This document shows, one piece after another, positions 33,262-42,857 of a stretch of DNA of 64,000 bases. How positions within the stretch are numbered: position 1 is the first letter of the stretch; each line of letters starts with the position of its first letter. A model generated the notes under the pieces. That model worked only from the letters and a program-made list of their open reading frames with translations. It was not told where the DNA came from and did not search any database. The translations under genes were made by a program, and so were the position numbers. The DNA is from Sporichthya brevicatena (lineage in GTDB: Bacteria; Actinomycetota; Actinomycetes; Sporichthyales; Sporichthyaceae), in NCBI RefSeq assembly GCF_039525035.1, contig NZ_BAAAHE010000006.1, positions 30,504-94,503 of the forward strand. The letters are read 5' to 3'.

Positions 33262-34908
33262 GTGATGACGGGGACATCGACAGCAGCCAAGCCCACGCCG
33301 GGTGCGTGGCAGGTCTCGCTGGGCATCACGCCCAGCGAGGCCGAGTGCGCGTCGATGACCGGGGCCGAGTCGGTCGCGGTCCTGCGCGCGGCGCAGCGGC
33401 AGATCAACGCCGCCCACGCGGTCTGGCTGGGCCTGGTGGCCGAGGTCGGATCCCGCGGGCTGGATTCCGAGGACGAGATCGTGCGCCTGCCCGCCCCGGA
33501 CCGCTGGGGCGCCGATGAGGTCCGCACCGCGCTGCGGACCTCCGCGTATACGGCCAACGAACTGCTCGACTTCGCCTGGGCCGTGACCCGCCGCTTCCCG
33601 CAGTTGCACGCCGCGATGGCCGCCGGGGACCTGAGCATCGAGCGGGCGAAGGTCATCCACTTCTGGACCCGGGACATGAGCGACGAGCACGCGAGCACGG
33701 TCATCGAGGAGGTCCTCGGGCACTGCTCCATCGACGCCGACCGGCCGTGGACCAGTGAGCAGATCGGGGTGCGGTGCCGCAAGCTCGGGATCTCGTTGGA
33801 CCCGGACTGGGCGCTGCGCCGGTTCACCGAGTCCCACCGGGATCGTCGGGTGATCTCCTGGCGCAACGAGGACGGCACCGCCACCCTCGCGGCGCAGAAC
33901 CAGGACCCCGCCCACGTCGCCGCCGGCATCGCCCGGGTCCGCAAACTCGCTGACGACGCCAAACGCGCCGGTGACCCGCGGCCGCTGGATCACCTGCGTT
34001 CGGAGATCGCGCTCAACCTGCTGGACGGCACCTACGCCGACCTCACCGACGACCAGATCCTCACCCACCTCGCCACCACCCGCCCCACCGAGCACGAGAC
34101 CCACGAGCCGGAGGCGGCGCTTGAACCCGAGCCGGCGCCGGTGGCGCGGTCCCCGCACCGCGGGGTGCAGCTGACCGCGAAGGTCTCCACCCTGCTCGGG
34201 ATGGACCGCGACCCCGCCGAACTCGCCGGACAGGGGCCGGTCCACGCCGAATTGGCGCGGGAGTGGGCGGAAAAGCTGTCAGCCGGGCAGTGGCGGTTCG
34301 CCGTCACCGGCCCCGACGGCTACGCCATCTCCTCCGGACTGGTCACCGCGCGGCCGGTCGACTGGGAACGGCGCCGGGCGAGCGACCACGGCATCGTCGA
34401 CCTCCTCATCCCCACCGACCTGCTGCAGGCCCTGCTCGACGGCACGCTCACCAGCCCGGCACTGACGCCGTGGTGGCCGGTGCTGGAGGACATCGCCGAC
34501 CAGGCCGCCACCGCGCCCGCCGAGGACGAGGAGACCGCGGCCGAGGACGCCCGGCGTCGCTTCCCCCGCCCAGGACTACGCCGGGACACCCAGCTGCGGA
34601 TGACCACCTGCCAAGGCCCCGGGTGCCAGCTCCCCGCCACCCGCGCGGAGATCGACCACACCCTCGACCACGCCCGCGGCGGACTCACCCTCGCCGGCAA
34701 CCTCGGGCCCCTGTGCGAGCACGACCACGACCTCAAAACCAAAGGCGGCTGGCAACTCATCCGGCTCGGCCACGATCGTGTCCGGTGGATCACCCGCCTC
34801 GGCGCCGTCTACGACGTCGAAATCCCACCCCTGATCGAATCCGACCGGCCGGGGGAACCCCGAGAACGACCACAACCCCGCCCCGCACCCGACGAGCCAG
34901 CCGCCTGA
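33262..34908 (+). CDS. DUF222/HNH endonuclease-domain protein (13E12-like)
   Basis: 548-residue protein of the 13E12 family, which is multi-copy in many actinobacterial genomes and of unknown role. The N-terminal DUF222 region spans about 20-300 (LGLVAEVGSRGLD, RTALRTSAYTANELLDFA, HAAMAAGDLSIERAKVI). The C-terminal HNH motif has CQGPGCQ, IDHTLDHARGG and NLGPLCEHDHDLKT, with the Cys and His residues for a zinc/metal site present. GTG 33262 or ATG 33265 are both possible starts. The acidic Glu/Ala linker at about 275-295 is probably flexible. Confidence 0.92.
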   Translation: MMTGTSTAAKPTPGAWQVSLGITPSEAECASMTGAESVAVLRAAQRQINAAHAVWLGLVAEVGSRGLDSEDEIVRLPAPDRWGADEVRTALRTSAYTANELLDFAWAVTRRFPQLHAAMAAGDLSIERAKVIHFWTRDMSDEHASTVIEEVLGHCSIDADRPWTSEQIGVRCRKLGISLDPDWALRRFTESHRDRRVISWRNEDGTATLAAQNQDPAHVAAGIARVRKLADDAKRAGDPRPLDHLRSEIALNLLDGTYADLTDDQILTHLATTRPTEHETHEPEAALEPEPAPVARSPHRGVQLTAKVSTLLGMDRDPAELAGQGPVHAELAREWAEKLSAGQWRFAVTGPDGYAISSGLVTARPVDWERRRASDHGIVDLLIPTDLLQALLDGTLTSPALTPWWPVLEDIADQAATAPAEDEETAAEDARRRFPRPGLRRDTQLRMTTCQGPGCQLPATRAEIDHTLDHARGGLTLAGNLGPLCEHDHDLKTKGGWQLIRLGHDRVRWITRLGAVYDVEIPPLIESDRPGEPRERPQPRPAPDEPAA

Positions 34909-35168
34909 GGCTCCCGGGGCGGACAAGGGCGGCCATTCCCGGTCCTGAGGTGACCAGGGGCACCCCGATCCGGTCGGGGGCGGACCTTTCCACTGGTAAG
35001 CTGAGCTCAGGTCGGTTGCATTTCGTCGCCGATGTCTTACGCGGGCGAGCCGCCCGCCGCCGCGAGCAGCGAAAGCTCGGCACGTGTGGTTCCCCGTTCT
35101 CCGGAGTGCCTCGAGCGTGCCTCGTGGCCGAAACGGGCCCGTTGGGCTCGAACGGAGAGTTCTCACCC
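34909..35168 (+). promoter_or_regulatory. Long GC-rich leader of the DEAD-box helicase gene
   Basis: No gene was recognised in this 260-bp gap. It contains hairpins GCGGGC/GCCCGC at 35041-35046 and 35052-35057 and CGAGC/GCTCG at 35063-35067 and 35075-35079. CCGTTC at 35094-35099 can pair with GAACGG at 35150-35155, touching the ribosome site GGAGAG at 35154-35159, so a translation-control switch is possible. A promoter-like TAAGCT occurs near 34998. Confidence 0.4.
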
Positions 35169-36686
35169 TTGTCACAGCACGCCTCGAATTCCCGCGCGCC
35201 CCGGCGCGCCCCGCACGCCCGCACCGCCGCCCACGGCAGCACCTCGTACGGCAAGCCCCGTAGCGACTCCCGCAACGGCGACTCGCGCGGCCAGAAGCCC
35301 CGCAACAGCTCCCCGCGGACTCCGCGGCCGGCGCCCGCGCCGGTGAAGTCGGACCTCGACATCAAGCTCGACGAGGCGCTCGCCGCGCCCGAGCCCCCTA
35401 CCCGCACGTTCGCCGAGCTCGGGCTCCCGAAGCCGATGGTGCTCGCCCTGAGCCGCCGCGGCATCGACGCCCCGTTCGCGATCCAGTCCCGCGCCCTGCC
35501 GGACGCGCTCGCCGGTCGTGACGTCCTCGGCCGGGCCGCGACCGGCTCGGGCAAGACCCTCGCCTTCGGTCTGCCGATGCTGGCGCGCCTCGCGGCGACC
35601 GCGTCGCCGAACCGTTCCCGCAAGGGCCGCACCCCGCGCGGCCTCGTCCTCGTCCCGACGCGTGAGCTCGCGCGCCAGGTCGCGGACAACCTCGTCGCCT
35701 TCGGCCACACCGTCGACCTCAGCGTCGCGATGGTCTACGGCGGCGCCCCGATCAGCCGTCAGATCGCAACGCTGCGCGGCGGTGTCGACGTCGTCGTCGC
35801 GACGCCGGGCCGGTTGCTCGACCTCGTCGAGCGTCGCGCGGTCTCCCTCGGCGACATCGAGATCACGGTGCTCGACGAGGCCGACCACATGGCCGACATG
35901 GGCTTCCTGCCCGACGTCCGCCGCATCCTCGGCCTGACGCCGGAAGGCGGGCAGCGCCTGCTCTTCTCGGCGACGCTGGACAAGGCCGTCGGCCGACTCG
36001 TCCGCGAGTACCTGCCGGACCCGGCCGTGCACGCGGTCGCGTCGGCGAGCTCGCCGGTCGAGACGATGGACCACCTCGTGTTCAACCTGAACTCCGAGGA
36101 CAAGGTCAAGATCGCGGCGGAGATCGCGGCCCGCCCGGCGCGGACGCTGTTCTTCGTCCGCACCAAGCACGGCGCGGACCGACTCGCCCGTCAGCTCGAG
36201 GCCGAGGGCGTCGCCGCCGGCGCGATCCACGGCAACCTCAACCAGAACCAGCGGCAGCGGGCGCTCGACGCCTTCGCCAACGGTTCGCGCCGGGTTCTCG
36301 TCGCCACCGACGTCGCCGCGCGCGGCATCCACGTCGACGACGTGGACCTCGTCGTGCACTTCGACCCGCCCGTCGACGACAAGGCGTACCTGCACCGCTC
36401 GGGCCGCACCGCGCGCGCCGGGACGACCGGCACCGTGCTCTCCCTCGTCGAGCGTTCGCAGCGCCGCGAGGTGGAGAACCTGCACCGCAAGGCCGGCATC
36501 GCCGCGACCCGTCACGACGTGACGCCGGGTCACCCCGAGGTGGTCGCGATCGGGACGTCGGGCACCCCGATCCCCGTCGTCACCCTGGTGCCGCCGGAGA
36601 AGCCGAAGAGCTCGCCGCGGAGTGGCGGTCGTCCGCCGCGCCGTACGACCGGTCGCCCCCGGCGGCCGATGCGCGCCGCGGGCTGA
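35169..36686 (+). CDS. DEAD-box RNA helicase
   Basis: ATP-dependent RNA unwinding, often for ribosome assembly or cold adaptation. 505 residues from TTG 35169, 9 bases after GGAGAG. Motifs in order: Q motif FAELGLPKP...PFAIQSRALP, I ATGSGKT, Ia PTRELA, Ib TPGR, II DEAD (VLDEADHM), III SAT, IV FVRTKHGA, V ATDVAARGI, VI HRSGRTARA. The N-terminal 60 residues are Arg/Ser/Pro rich and the C-terminal tail RGGG-like basic, probably RNA binding. Longer in-frame readings overlap the DUF222 gene. Confidence 0.94.
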   Translation: MSQHASNSRAPRRAPHARTAAHGSTSYGKPRSDSRNGDSRGQKPRNSSPRTPRPAPAPVKSDLDIKLDEALAAPEPPTRTFAELGLPKPMVLALSRRGIDAPFAIQSRALPDALAGRDVLGRAATGSGKTLAFGLPMLARLAATASPNRSRKGRTPRGLVLVPTRELARQVADNLVAFGHTVDLSVAMVYGGAPISRQIATLRGGVDVVVATPGRLLDLVERRAVSLGDIEITVLDEADHMADMGFLPDVRRILGLTPEGGQRLLFSATLDKAVGRLVREYLPDPAVHAVASASSPVETMDHLVFNLNSEDKVKIAAEIAARPARTLFFVRTKHGADRLARQLEAEGVAAGAIHGNLNQNQRQRALDAFANGSRRVLVATDVAARGIHVDDVDLVVHFDPPVDDKAYLHRSGRTARAGTTGTVLSLVERSQRREVENLHRKAGIAATRHDVTPGHPEVVAIGTSGTPIPVVTLVPPEKPKSSPRSGGRPPRRTTGRPRRPMRAAG

Positions 36687-36707
36687 GCCCCCGGCGCACG
36701 AGCAACA

Positions 36708-36763
36708 CGATCGCCGAGGTCAGCTGGGCGGCAGGTGCAACAGCCGCCCAGCCTCGGCGATCG
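36708..36763. terminator. Large bulged hairpin at the helicase/lpdA convergent junction
   Basis: CGATCGCCGAGG (36708-36719) pairs with CCTCGGCGATCG (36752-36763), and CTGGGCGGC (36724-36732) with GCCGCCCAG (36743-36751), leaving a four-base bulge TCAG and a ten-base loop. The bulge includes the lpdA stop codon, so the hairpin spans the last 14 codons of lpdA and the helicase downstream side. It could stop transcription from both sides. No T-run follows. Confidence 0.65.
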
Positions 36764-38117
36764 AGCCCGTCATCGACGGGTAGACCGTGAACGCGTGGGC
36801 GATCTGGTCGGCGGAGAGCTGAGCGTCGACCGCCAGCGCGACCGGGAAGATCAGTTCGCTCGCCCGGGGCGCGACGACGACGCCGCCGATGATGATTCCG
36901 GTCCCCGGCAGGCAGAACAGCTTCACGAAGCCGTCGCGGACGCCCTGCATCTTGGCCCGTGCGTTCGTGCTCAGCGGCAGCATCACGGCGCGCGCCGCGA
37001 CCTCGCCGCGGTCGACGTCGTCCTGCGAGACCCCGACGGTCGCGATCTCGGGCTCGGTGAACACGTTCGCCGCGACGGCGTTGAGGTTCAGCGGGCGGAC
37101 CGCGTCACCGAGCGCGTGCTGCATCGCGATGCGGCCCTGGTGCGCCGCGACCGACGCCAGCATGAGCACACCCGTGCAGTCACCCGCGGCGTAGATGCCC
37201 CGCACCGAGGTCCGCGAGACGCGGTCGACCTCGACGAAACCCCCGGAGTTGAGGCGCACGCCCGCCTCCTCCAGCCCGATGTACTCGGTGTTGGGCACGG
37301 ACCCGACGGCCATGAGCACGTGCGAGCCGGTGAGCACCTCACCGTCGGAGAGCTCGACGTGGACGACGTCGCCCTCGCGGGTCACCCGCTTGGCGCGCGA
37401 CTGGCTGCGGATGTTCATGCCGCGCCGGCGGAACGCGTTCTCCAGGACGCTCGCGGCGTCCGCGTCCTCACCCGGGAGCACCCGGTCGCGTGAGGACACC
37501 AGCGTGACGTTCGTGCCGAAGTTGTACGCGCTCGCGAACTCGGCGCCGGTGACGCCGGACCCGACCACGATCAGGTGCTCGGGCATCTCGGAGAGGCCGT
37601 AGACCTGGGTCCAGGTCAGGATGCGCTCGCCGTCGGGCATCGCGTCCGGGAGGACGCGCGGCCGCGCACCGGTGGCGACGAGGATCGCGTCGGCGGGCAG
37701 CTCCTCCTCGGAGCCGTCGTGGCACTCGGCGAGGACGGCGTCGGGCGAGAGCAGCCGGCCCCGGCCGGACAGCACCCGCACCCCGGCCGTGACCAGCCGG
37801 TTGTGGATGTCGACGGACTGCGCCTGCGCGAGCGCCTTGACGCGGTTGTTCACGCGCGAGAGGTCGACGCCGAAGGCCGACGGGCCCAACTCCTCGCCGG
37901 AGGAGCGAACCTTGACGCCCAGGCGGCGGGACTCCGCGGCGTTCCAGGCGGCCTCGGCGGTGGCGATCAGCGTCTTGGACGGGACGCAGTCGGTGAGGAC
38001 CGCCGACCCGCCGATCCCGTCGGAGTCGACGACCGTGATCTCGGCTCCGAGCTGCGCGGCCACGAGGGCCGCCTCGTATCCGCCGGGACCGCCGCCGAGC
38101 ACCACGATGCGTGTCAT
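36720..38117 (-). CDS. lpdA: NAD(P)H-quinone dehydrogenase, LpdA type
   Basis: 465-residue flavoprotein of the dihydrolipoyl dehydrogenase-like family. FAD site GGGPGGYEAALVAAQ, NAD(P) site VVGSGVTGAEFAS, second FAD site IYAAGDCTG. In true lipoamide dehydrogenases the disulfide is C-x4-C before xPSK; here it reads GGSAVLTDCVPSK with only Cys44, and the C-terminal His-Glu pair is missing (YPSMTGSIAEA). This matches M. tuberculosis LpdA, which reduces quinones rather than lipoamide. Its 3' end lies inside a large hairpin. Confidence 0.9.
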   Translation of the reverse strand: MTRIVVLGGGPGGYEAALVAAQLGAEITVVDSDGIGGSAVLTDCVPSKTLIATAEAAWNAAESRRLGVKVRSSGEELGPSAFGVDLSRVNNRVKALAQAQSVDIHNRLVTAGVRVLSGRGRLLSPDAVLAECHDGSEEELPADAILVATGARPRVLPDAMPDGERILTWTQVYGLSEMPEHLIVVGSGVTGAEFASAYNFGTNVTLVSSRDRVLPGEDADAASVLENAFRRRGMNIRSQSRAKRVTREGDVVHVELSDGEVLTGSHVLMAVGSVPNTEYIGLEEAGVRLNSGGFVEVDRVSRTSVRGIYAAGDCTGVLMLASVAAHQGRIAMQHALGDAVRPLNLNAVAANVFTEPEIATVGVSQDDVDRGEVAARAVMLPLSTNARAKMQGVRDGFVKLFCLPGTGIIIGGVVVAPRASELIFPVALAVDAQLSADQIAHAFTVYPSMTGSIAEAGRLLHLPPS

Positions 38118-38234
38118 AGGGCTTCATTCTCCCCCGCGCGGCGCCCCGACCCGAACCCGCGCCCCGCCGACCCGTTGTGACTTGCGCCCCGACCTGCCGG
38201 AAAGCGGAGTCGCGTCGCCCTAAGCTGACCACCC

Positions 38235-38684
38235 ATGGCCCTGTACGCCGCCTACGGCAAGAACCTCGACCCGGCGTTGATGGCGCTCATCGCACCGCAC
38301 TCGCCGCAGCGGGGTACCGGTTGGCTGGTCAACTGGCGCCTGACCTTCGGCGGCGAGGAGCTGCCCGGCGACGGCGCCCGCACGACGGTCGTCGAGGACC
38401 CCGGGCACCAGGTCTTTGTCGCGCTGTACGACGTCACCCCCGCGGACGAGCAGGAGCTCGACGGCTGGGAGGGCACCGCGATCGGCTTCTACCGGAAGAT
38501 CCGCGTCCGGGTCGCCACGATGGACGGCGACGAGCTGGCCTGGATCTACGTCGTCGACGGCTACGAGGGCGGCCTGCCCTCGGCCCGCCTGATCGGCCAC
38601 ATCGCGGACGCGGCCGAGCGGGCCGGCGCCCCCGACGACTACGTGAAGTGGCTCCGCGAACGGCCCTGCCGCTCCGACCCGTGA
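38235..38684 (+). CDS. Gamma-glutamylcyclotransferase-like protein
   Basis: 149 residues of the GGCT/AIG2 fold. The substrate-binding loop is YAAYGKNL (YGSNL in the family) and the probable catalytic Glu79 lies in [12 protein letters not shown]. The fold releases 5-oxoproline from gamma-glutamyl compounds in known members, but many bacterial relatives are uncharacterised. Divergent from lpdA with a 117-bp gap; followed 19 bp later by purine nucleoside phosphorylase. Confidence 0.85.
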   Translation: MALYAAYGKNLDPALMALIAPHSPQRGTGWLVNWRLTFGGEELPGDGARTTVVEDPGHQVFVALYDVTPADEQELDGWEGTAIGFYRKIRVRVATMDGDELAWIYVVDGYEGGLPSARLIGHIADAAERAGAPDDYVKWLRERPCRSDP

Positions 38685-38703
38685 GCCCAGGCTGAGCCCA
38701 CCC

Positions 38704-39528
38704 GTGAACCCAGCCGTGAGCCATGCCTCGGACCGTGAGGCCGATCCCTACGCGCTCGCCGCGACGGCGGCGGAGCAGCTGCGCGCCCGGACCGGCCCCG
38801 TCGACCTCGCCGTCGTCCTCGGCTCGGGCTGGAACGGCGTCGTGCCCGCCCTCGGCGGCGACACCGACGGGATCCCCATGTCCGACCTCGCGGGATTCGC
38901 CGCGCCCACGGCGGCCGGGCACGCGGGCCGGGTCCACGTCCTCGACGCCGGGCCCCGCCGGGTCCTCGTCCTCGCCGGGCGCACCCACTTCTACGAGCAC
39001 CGCGACCCGGTGGCGGTCGTGCACGGCGTCCGGACGGCGGCCGCGGCGGGGGCCCGCGCGGTCGTGCTCACCAACGCCGCCGGCGGCCTGCGCCCGGAGT
39101 GGCCCTCGGGGACGCCGGTGCTGATCGCCGACCACCTCAATCTCACCGGCGCCACCCCGCTGCAGGGAGCGCGGTTCGTCGACCTGACCGACGCCTACTC
39201 CCCCGCGCTGCGCGCCCACGCCCGCGCGGTCCGGCCGACGCTGCCGGAAGGCGTCTACGCGCAGTTCACCGGCCCGCAGTACGAGACGCCCGCCGAGGTG
39301 CGCATGGCCGGCCTGCTCGGGGCGGACCTGGTCGGGATGTCGACGGCGCTGGAGACGATCGCCGCCCGCGAGGCCGGTCTCGAGGTGCTCGGCCTGTCGC
39401 TGGTGACGAATCCGGCAGCGGGGATCGGCACGGCGCTGGACCACGACGACGTCCTCGCGACCGGGCGCGCGGCGGCGGAGGAACTCGGGGCCCTGCTCGC
39501 CGAGATCCTCACGACCTGGCCCGCGTAG
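38704..39528 (+). CDS. Purine nucleoside phosphorylase
   Basis: Phosphorolytic cleavage of purine (deoxy)nucleosides to base and pentose-1-phosphate. 274 residues, trimeric type: VVLGSGWNG, phosphate and sugar loops GRTHFYEH and NAAGGL, base-site segments [16 protein letters not shown] and VTNPAAG. Start GTG 38704; a near-by GTG at 38716 is also possible. Immediately followed (7 bp) by a phosphosugar mutase, a logical phosphopentomutase partner. Confidence 0.93.
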   Translation: MNPAVSHASDREADPYALAATAAEQLRARTGPVDLAVVLGSGWNGVVPALGGDTDGIPMSDLAGFAAPTAAGHAGRVHVLDAGPRRVLVLAGRTHFYEHRDPVAVVHGVRTAAAAGARAVVLTNAAGGLRPEWPSGTPVLIADHLNLTGATPLQGARFVDLTDAYSPALRAHARAVRPTLPEGVYAQFTGPQYETPAEVRMAGLLGADLVGMSTALETIAAREAGLEVLGLSLVTNPAAGIGTALDHDDVLATGRAAAEELGALLAEILTTWPA

Positions 39529-39535
39529 CCCGGCG

Positions 39536-41050
39536 ATGTCCGACGTCCGGTTCGGCACCGCCGGTCTGCGCGCGACGATGGGCGACGGCCCGGGGCAGTT
39601 CAACACCGCCCTGGTCGCCCGGGCCAGCTACGGCCTCGCCACATACCTGACACAGAATCAGATCGCTGGGCCGGTCGTCGTCGGCTTCGACGCCCGGCAC
39701 GGTTCGGCGCGCTTCGCCACCGAGGCCGCCGCGGTCCTGCGGGCCGCCGGCCGGCGAGCGTTGCTGATGCCCCGCGAGCTCCCCACCCCGGTGCTGGCGT
39801 TCGCGGTGCGGCATCTCGCGGCCGCGGCCGGGGTGATGATCACGGCCTCCCACAACCCGGCGTCCGACAACGGCTACAAGGTCTACCTCGCCGACGGGTC
39901 GCAGATCGCGCCACCGGCCGACGCGGCGATGGAGGCGGCGATGGCGGCGGCACCGGCCGCGGTCCCGCGCACCGAGGCCGGGGCCGAGTTCGTCGGCGAG
40001 GACGTCGTCGATGCCTACCTCGCCCGCGCGGCGACGCTGGTGCCGGCCGCTGCGCGGCGGGACGCGCTGCGCGTCGCCTACACCCCGCTGCACGGCGTCG
40101 CCGGCGAGACGTTCCGCCGGGCCTGGGAGCTCGCGGGGTTCTCCCCGTACGCCGAGGTGGCCGAGCAGGCCGCGCCGGACCCCGACTTCCCGACCGTGGC
40201 CTTCCCCAACCCGGAGGAGCCGGGAGCCCTCGACCTGGCCGCCCGCACGGCGGCGCGGGCCGACGCCGACCTCGTCCTCGCCCACGACCCGGACGGCGAC
40301 CGGTGCGCGGTGATGATCCGCGCCGGCGACGGGTACCGCGCGCTCAGCGGCGACGAGGTCGGGGCGCTGCTCGCCGAGCACCTGCTGACCTCCGGCCGGA
40401 TCGGCGCCGACGGCGTCCTCGCGACCACGATCGTCTCCTCCCCGCTGCTCGACCGCGTCGCCGCCGCGCACGGCCGGCGCTGCGTCCGCACGCTGACCGG
40501 GTTCAAGTGGCTGGCCCGCGCGCCCGGCGTCGCCTACGCCTACGAGGAGGCGCTCGGCTACTGCGTGGACCCCGACGCGGTCCGGGACAAGGACGGGATC
40601 ACCGCCGCCCTGGTGATCGCGGAGATGGCGACCTCGGTACCTCTGCGCGAGCGTCTCGACGCGCTGACGGAGCGTTACGGCGTGCACGTGTCCGCGCCTC
40701 GCTCGATCCGCATCGAGGACCCCGCACTGGCGAGCACGGTCCTGCGGCGCCTGCTGGACGCGCCCCCACCGCACCTGGCGGGAACCCCGGTCGACCACGT
40801 CGAGGACCTCAGCGCCCCGAGCACCGACCTGCCCCCGACGGCCGGCGTCCGGGTGACCGCGGGGGCGATCACCGCGGTGGTCCGACCGAGTGGAACCGAG
40901 CCGAAACTCAAGCTCTACCTGTACGTTTCCGGTGAATCCGCACCCGCGGACCCGAACCACGAACGTGCAGCTCTCACAGCGCAACTCGAGCTCGCGGGCC
41001 GTGAGTTGTGCAACGTTCTTCTCGGGATGAGGGGGTCCGAACGCGGGTAG
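39536..41050 (+). CDS. Phospho-sugar mutase (possible phosphopentomutase)
   Basis: 504-residue alpha-D-phosphohexomutase-family enzyme. The phosphoserine loop is TASHNP with Ser105, the metal loop DPDGDR, the sugar loop EEALGYCVDP and the phosphate-binding RPSGTEPKLK. This four-domain family includes phosphomannomutase, phosphoglucomutase and phosphopentomutase. Placement between PNP and deoC, with add, deoA and cdd close by, favours conversion of (deoxy)ribose-1-phosphate to the 5-phosphate; this is context inference. Confidence 0.9.
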   Translation: MSDVRFGTAGLRATMGDGPGQFNTALVARASYGLATYLTQNQIAGPVVVGFDARHGSARFATEAAAVLRAAGRRALLMPRELPTPVLAFAVRHLAAAAGVMITASHNPASDNGYKVYLADGSQIAPPADAAMEAAMAAAPAAVPRTEAGAEFVGEDVVDAYLARAATLVPAAARRDALRVAYTPLHGVAGETFRRAWELAGFSPYAEVAEQAAPDPDFPTVAFPNPEEPGALDLAARTAARADADLVLAHDPDGDRCAVMIRAGDGYRALSGDEVGALLAEHLLTSGRIGADGVLATTIVSSPLLDRVAAAHGRRCVRTLTGFKWLARAPGVAYAYEEALGYCVDPDAVRDKDGITAALVIAEMATSVPLRERLDALTERYGVHVSAPRSIRIEDPALASTVLRRLLDAPPPHLAGTPVDHVEDLSAPSTDLPPTAGVRVTAGAITAVVRPSGTEPKLKLYLYVSGESAPADPNHERAALTAQLELAGRELCNVLLGMRGSERG

Positions 41051-41060
41051 GTTCCCTGGC

Positions 41061-42839
41061 GTGTGTGGATTTGCCGGTGAACTCTGCCTGAAAGACGACT
41101 CCCCCGACGTAGCCGCCGTGGCCACGATGGCGGCGACGATGTCCGACCGTGGCCCCGACGGCGGTGGCGTCTGGTCCAACGGACGTATCGCCCTCGGTCA
41201 TCGCCGACTGCAGATCATCGACCTCTCCGAGGCCGGTGCGCAGCCGATGGTGGATCCCGAGCTCGGCCTGACGGTCGCGTTCAACGGCTGCATCTACAAC
41301 TACCCGGAGCTGCGGGCCGAGCTGCAGCAGGCCGGCTACCGCTTCTTCTCGACCTCGGACACCGAGGTCATCGCGAAGGCCTACCGCCAGTGGGGCGACG
41401 ACTTCGTCGACCACCTGATGGGCATGTTCGCGATCTGCATCGTCGAGCGCGACAGCGGTCGCGTCCTGCTCGCGCGGGACCGGCTGGGCATCAAGCCGCT
41501 CTACCTCACCGAGCGGCCGGGCCGCCTGCGGTTCGCCTCCACCCTGCCGGCTCTGCTCGCCGGCGGCGGGGTGAACACCGACATCGACCCCGTGGCACTG
41601 CACCACTATCTGACGTTCCATTCGATCGTGCCGCCGCCGCGGACGATCCTCGCCGGCGTCTCGAAGCTCCCGCCGGCGACGATGCTGACGATCGAGCCCG
41701 ACGGCCGCCGGAACCAGCGCGAGTACTGGCGCCCGTCGTTCGAGCGGAACCCCGAGCAGGCCCACTGGAGCGCGCGCGACTGGGAGGACGCGGTCCTCGA
41801 AGCCCTGCGCGTCTCGGTGCGCCGGCGGCTCGTCGCCGACGTACCCGTCGGTGTGCTGCTCTCCGGTGGTCTGGACTCCAGCCTCGTGGTCGGCCTGCTG
41901 GCGGAGGAGGGCCAGCGCGGCCTCGCCACGTTCAGCATCGGGTTCGAGGCGGCCGGCGGCGAGGAGGGCGACGAGTTCAAGTACTCCGACGTCATCGCCC
42001 GCGAGTTCGGCACCGACCACCACCAGATCCGCGTCGCCACCGAACGCATGCTGCCCGCGCTGCCGCGGGCCATCGCGGCAATGAGCGAACCGATGGTCAG
42101 TCACGACGCGGTGGCGTTCTTCCTCCTCTCCGAGGAGGTCGCGAAGCACGTCAAGGTCGTCCAGTCCGGCCAGGGCGCGGACGAGGTCTTCGCCGGCTAC
42201 CACTGGTACCCGCCGATGCGCACCGCCGGGAACGACGAGCTCGGCACGTACGCGCGGGCGTTCTTCGACCGCGACCTGGCCGCCCGCAACGCGGCGCTGT
42301 CGCCGGCTTACCGCCTCGACCGCGACGTCAGCACCGAGTTCGTCGCGGCCCACTTCCGCTCCCCCGGCGCCGAGACCGCCGTCGACAAGGCGCTGCGCAT
42401 CGACTCGCAGATCATGCTCGTCGATGACCCCGTCAAGCGCGTCGACAACATGACGATGGCGTGGGGCCTGGAGGCCCGGGTCCCGTTCCTCGACCACGAG
42501 CTCGTGGAGCTCGCCGCCGCCTGCCCACCCGAGCTCAAGCTCGCGCAGGAGGGCAAGGGTGTGCTGAAGGAGGCCGGTCGCCGGGTCATCCCGGACGCGG
42601 TCATCGACCGCCCGAAGGGCTACTTCCCGGTGCCCGCGCTCAAGCACCTGCAGGGCCCGTACCTGGACCTCGTGCGGGACGCCCTCCACGCGCCGGCCGC
42701 CCGGCAGCGCGGACTGTTCGCCGAATCGGAGGTGTCCCGACTGCTCGCCGACCCGAACGGCAATCTCACGCCGCTGCGCGGTAATCCGCTGTGGCAGCTG
42801 GGGCTCCTCGAGCTGTGGCTCCAGGGCCACGGCCTGTAA
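41061..42839 (+). CDS. asnO: N-acetylglutaminylglutamine amidotransferase (asparagine synthase family)
   Basis: 592-residue class II glutamine amidotransferase. The start GTG 41061 is fixed by the N-terminal nucleophile Cys2 (CGFAG). The glutaminase half has RGPDGGG and FNGCIYNY; the synthetase half has the PP-loop SGGLDSS at 268-274 and SGQGADEVFAGY. As first gene of the trio with an acetyl/ATP-grasp ligase and an M42 peptidase, it most likely amidates the dipeptide osmoprotectant N-acetylglutaminylglutamine rather than making asparagine. Ten bases after the mutase stop. Confidence 0.9.
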   Translation: MCGFAGELCLKDDSPDVAAVATMAATMSDRGPDGGGVWSNGRIALGHRRLQIIDLSEAGAQPMVDPELGLTVAFNGCIYNYPELRAELQQAGYRFFSTSDTEVIAKAYRQWGDDFVDHLMGMFAICIVERDSGRVLLARDRLGIKPLYLTERPGRLRFASTLPALLAGGGVNTDIDPVALHHYLTFHSIVPPPRTILAGVSKLPPATMLTIEPDGRRNQREYWRPSFERNPEQAHWSARDWEDAVLEALRVSVRRRLVADVPVGVLLSGGLDSSLVVGLLAEEGQRGLATFSIGFEAAGGEEGDEFKYSDVIAREFGTDHHQIRVATERMLPALPRAIAAMSEPMVSHDAVAFFLLSEEVAKHVKVVQSGQGADEVFAGYHWYPPMRTAGNDELGTYARAFFDRDLAARNAALSPAYRLDRDVSTEFVAAHFRSPGAETAVDKALRIDSQIMLVDDPVKRVDNMTMAWGLEARVPFLDHELVELAAACPPELKLAQEGKGVLKEAGRRVIPDAVIDRPKGYFPVPALKHLQGPYLDLVRDALHAPAARQRGLFAESEVSRLLADPNGNLTPLRGNPLWQLGLLELWLQGHGL

Positions 42840-42857
42840 GTCTGGGGGAACAACGAC

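Noticed and set aside
35032..35346. Upstream ATG frame in the helicase leader
   Set aside because: No ribosome site, Pro/Ser/Arg-rich shadow that overlaps the helicase in another frame.
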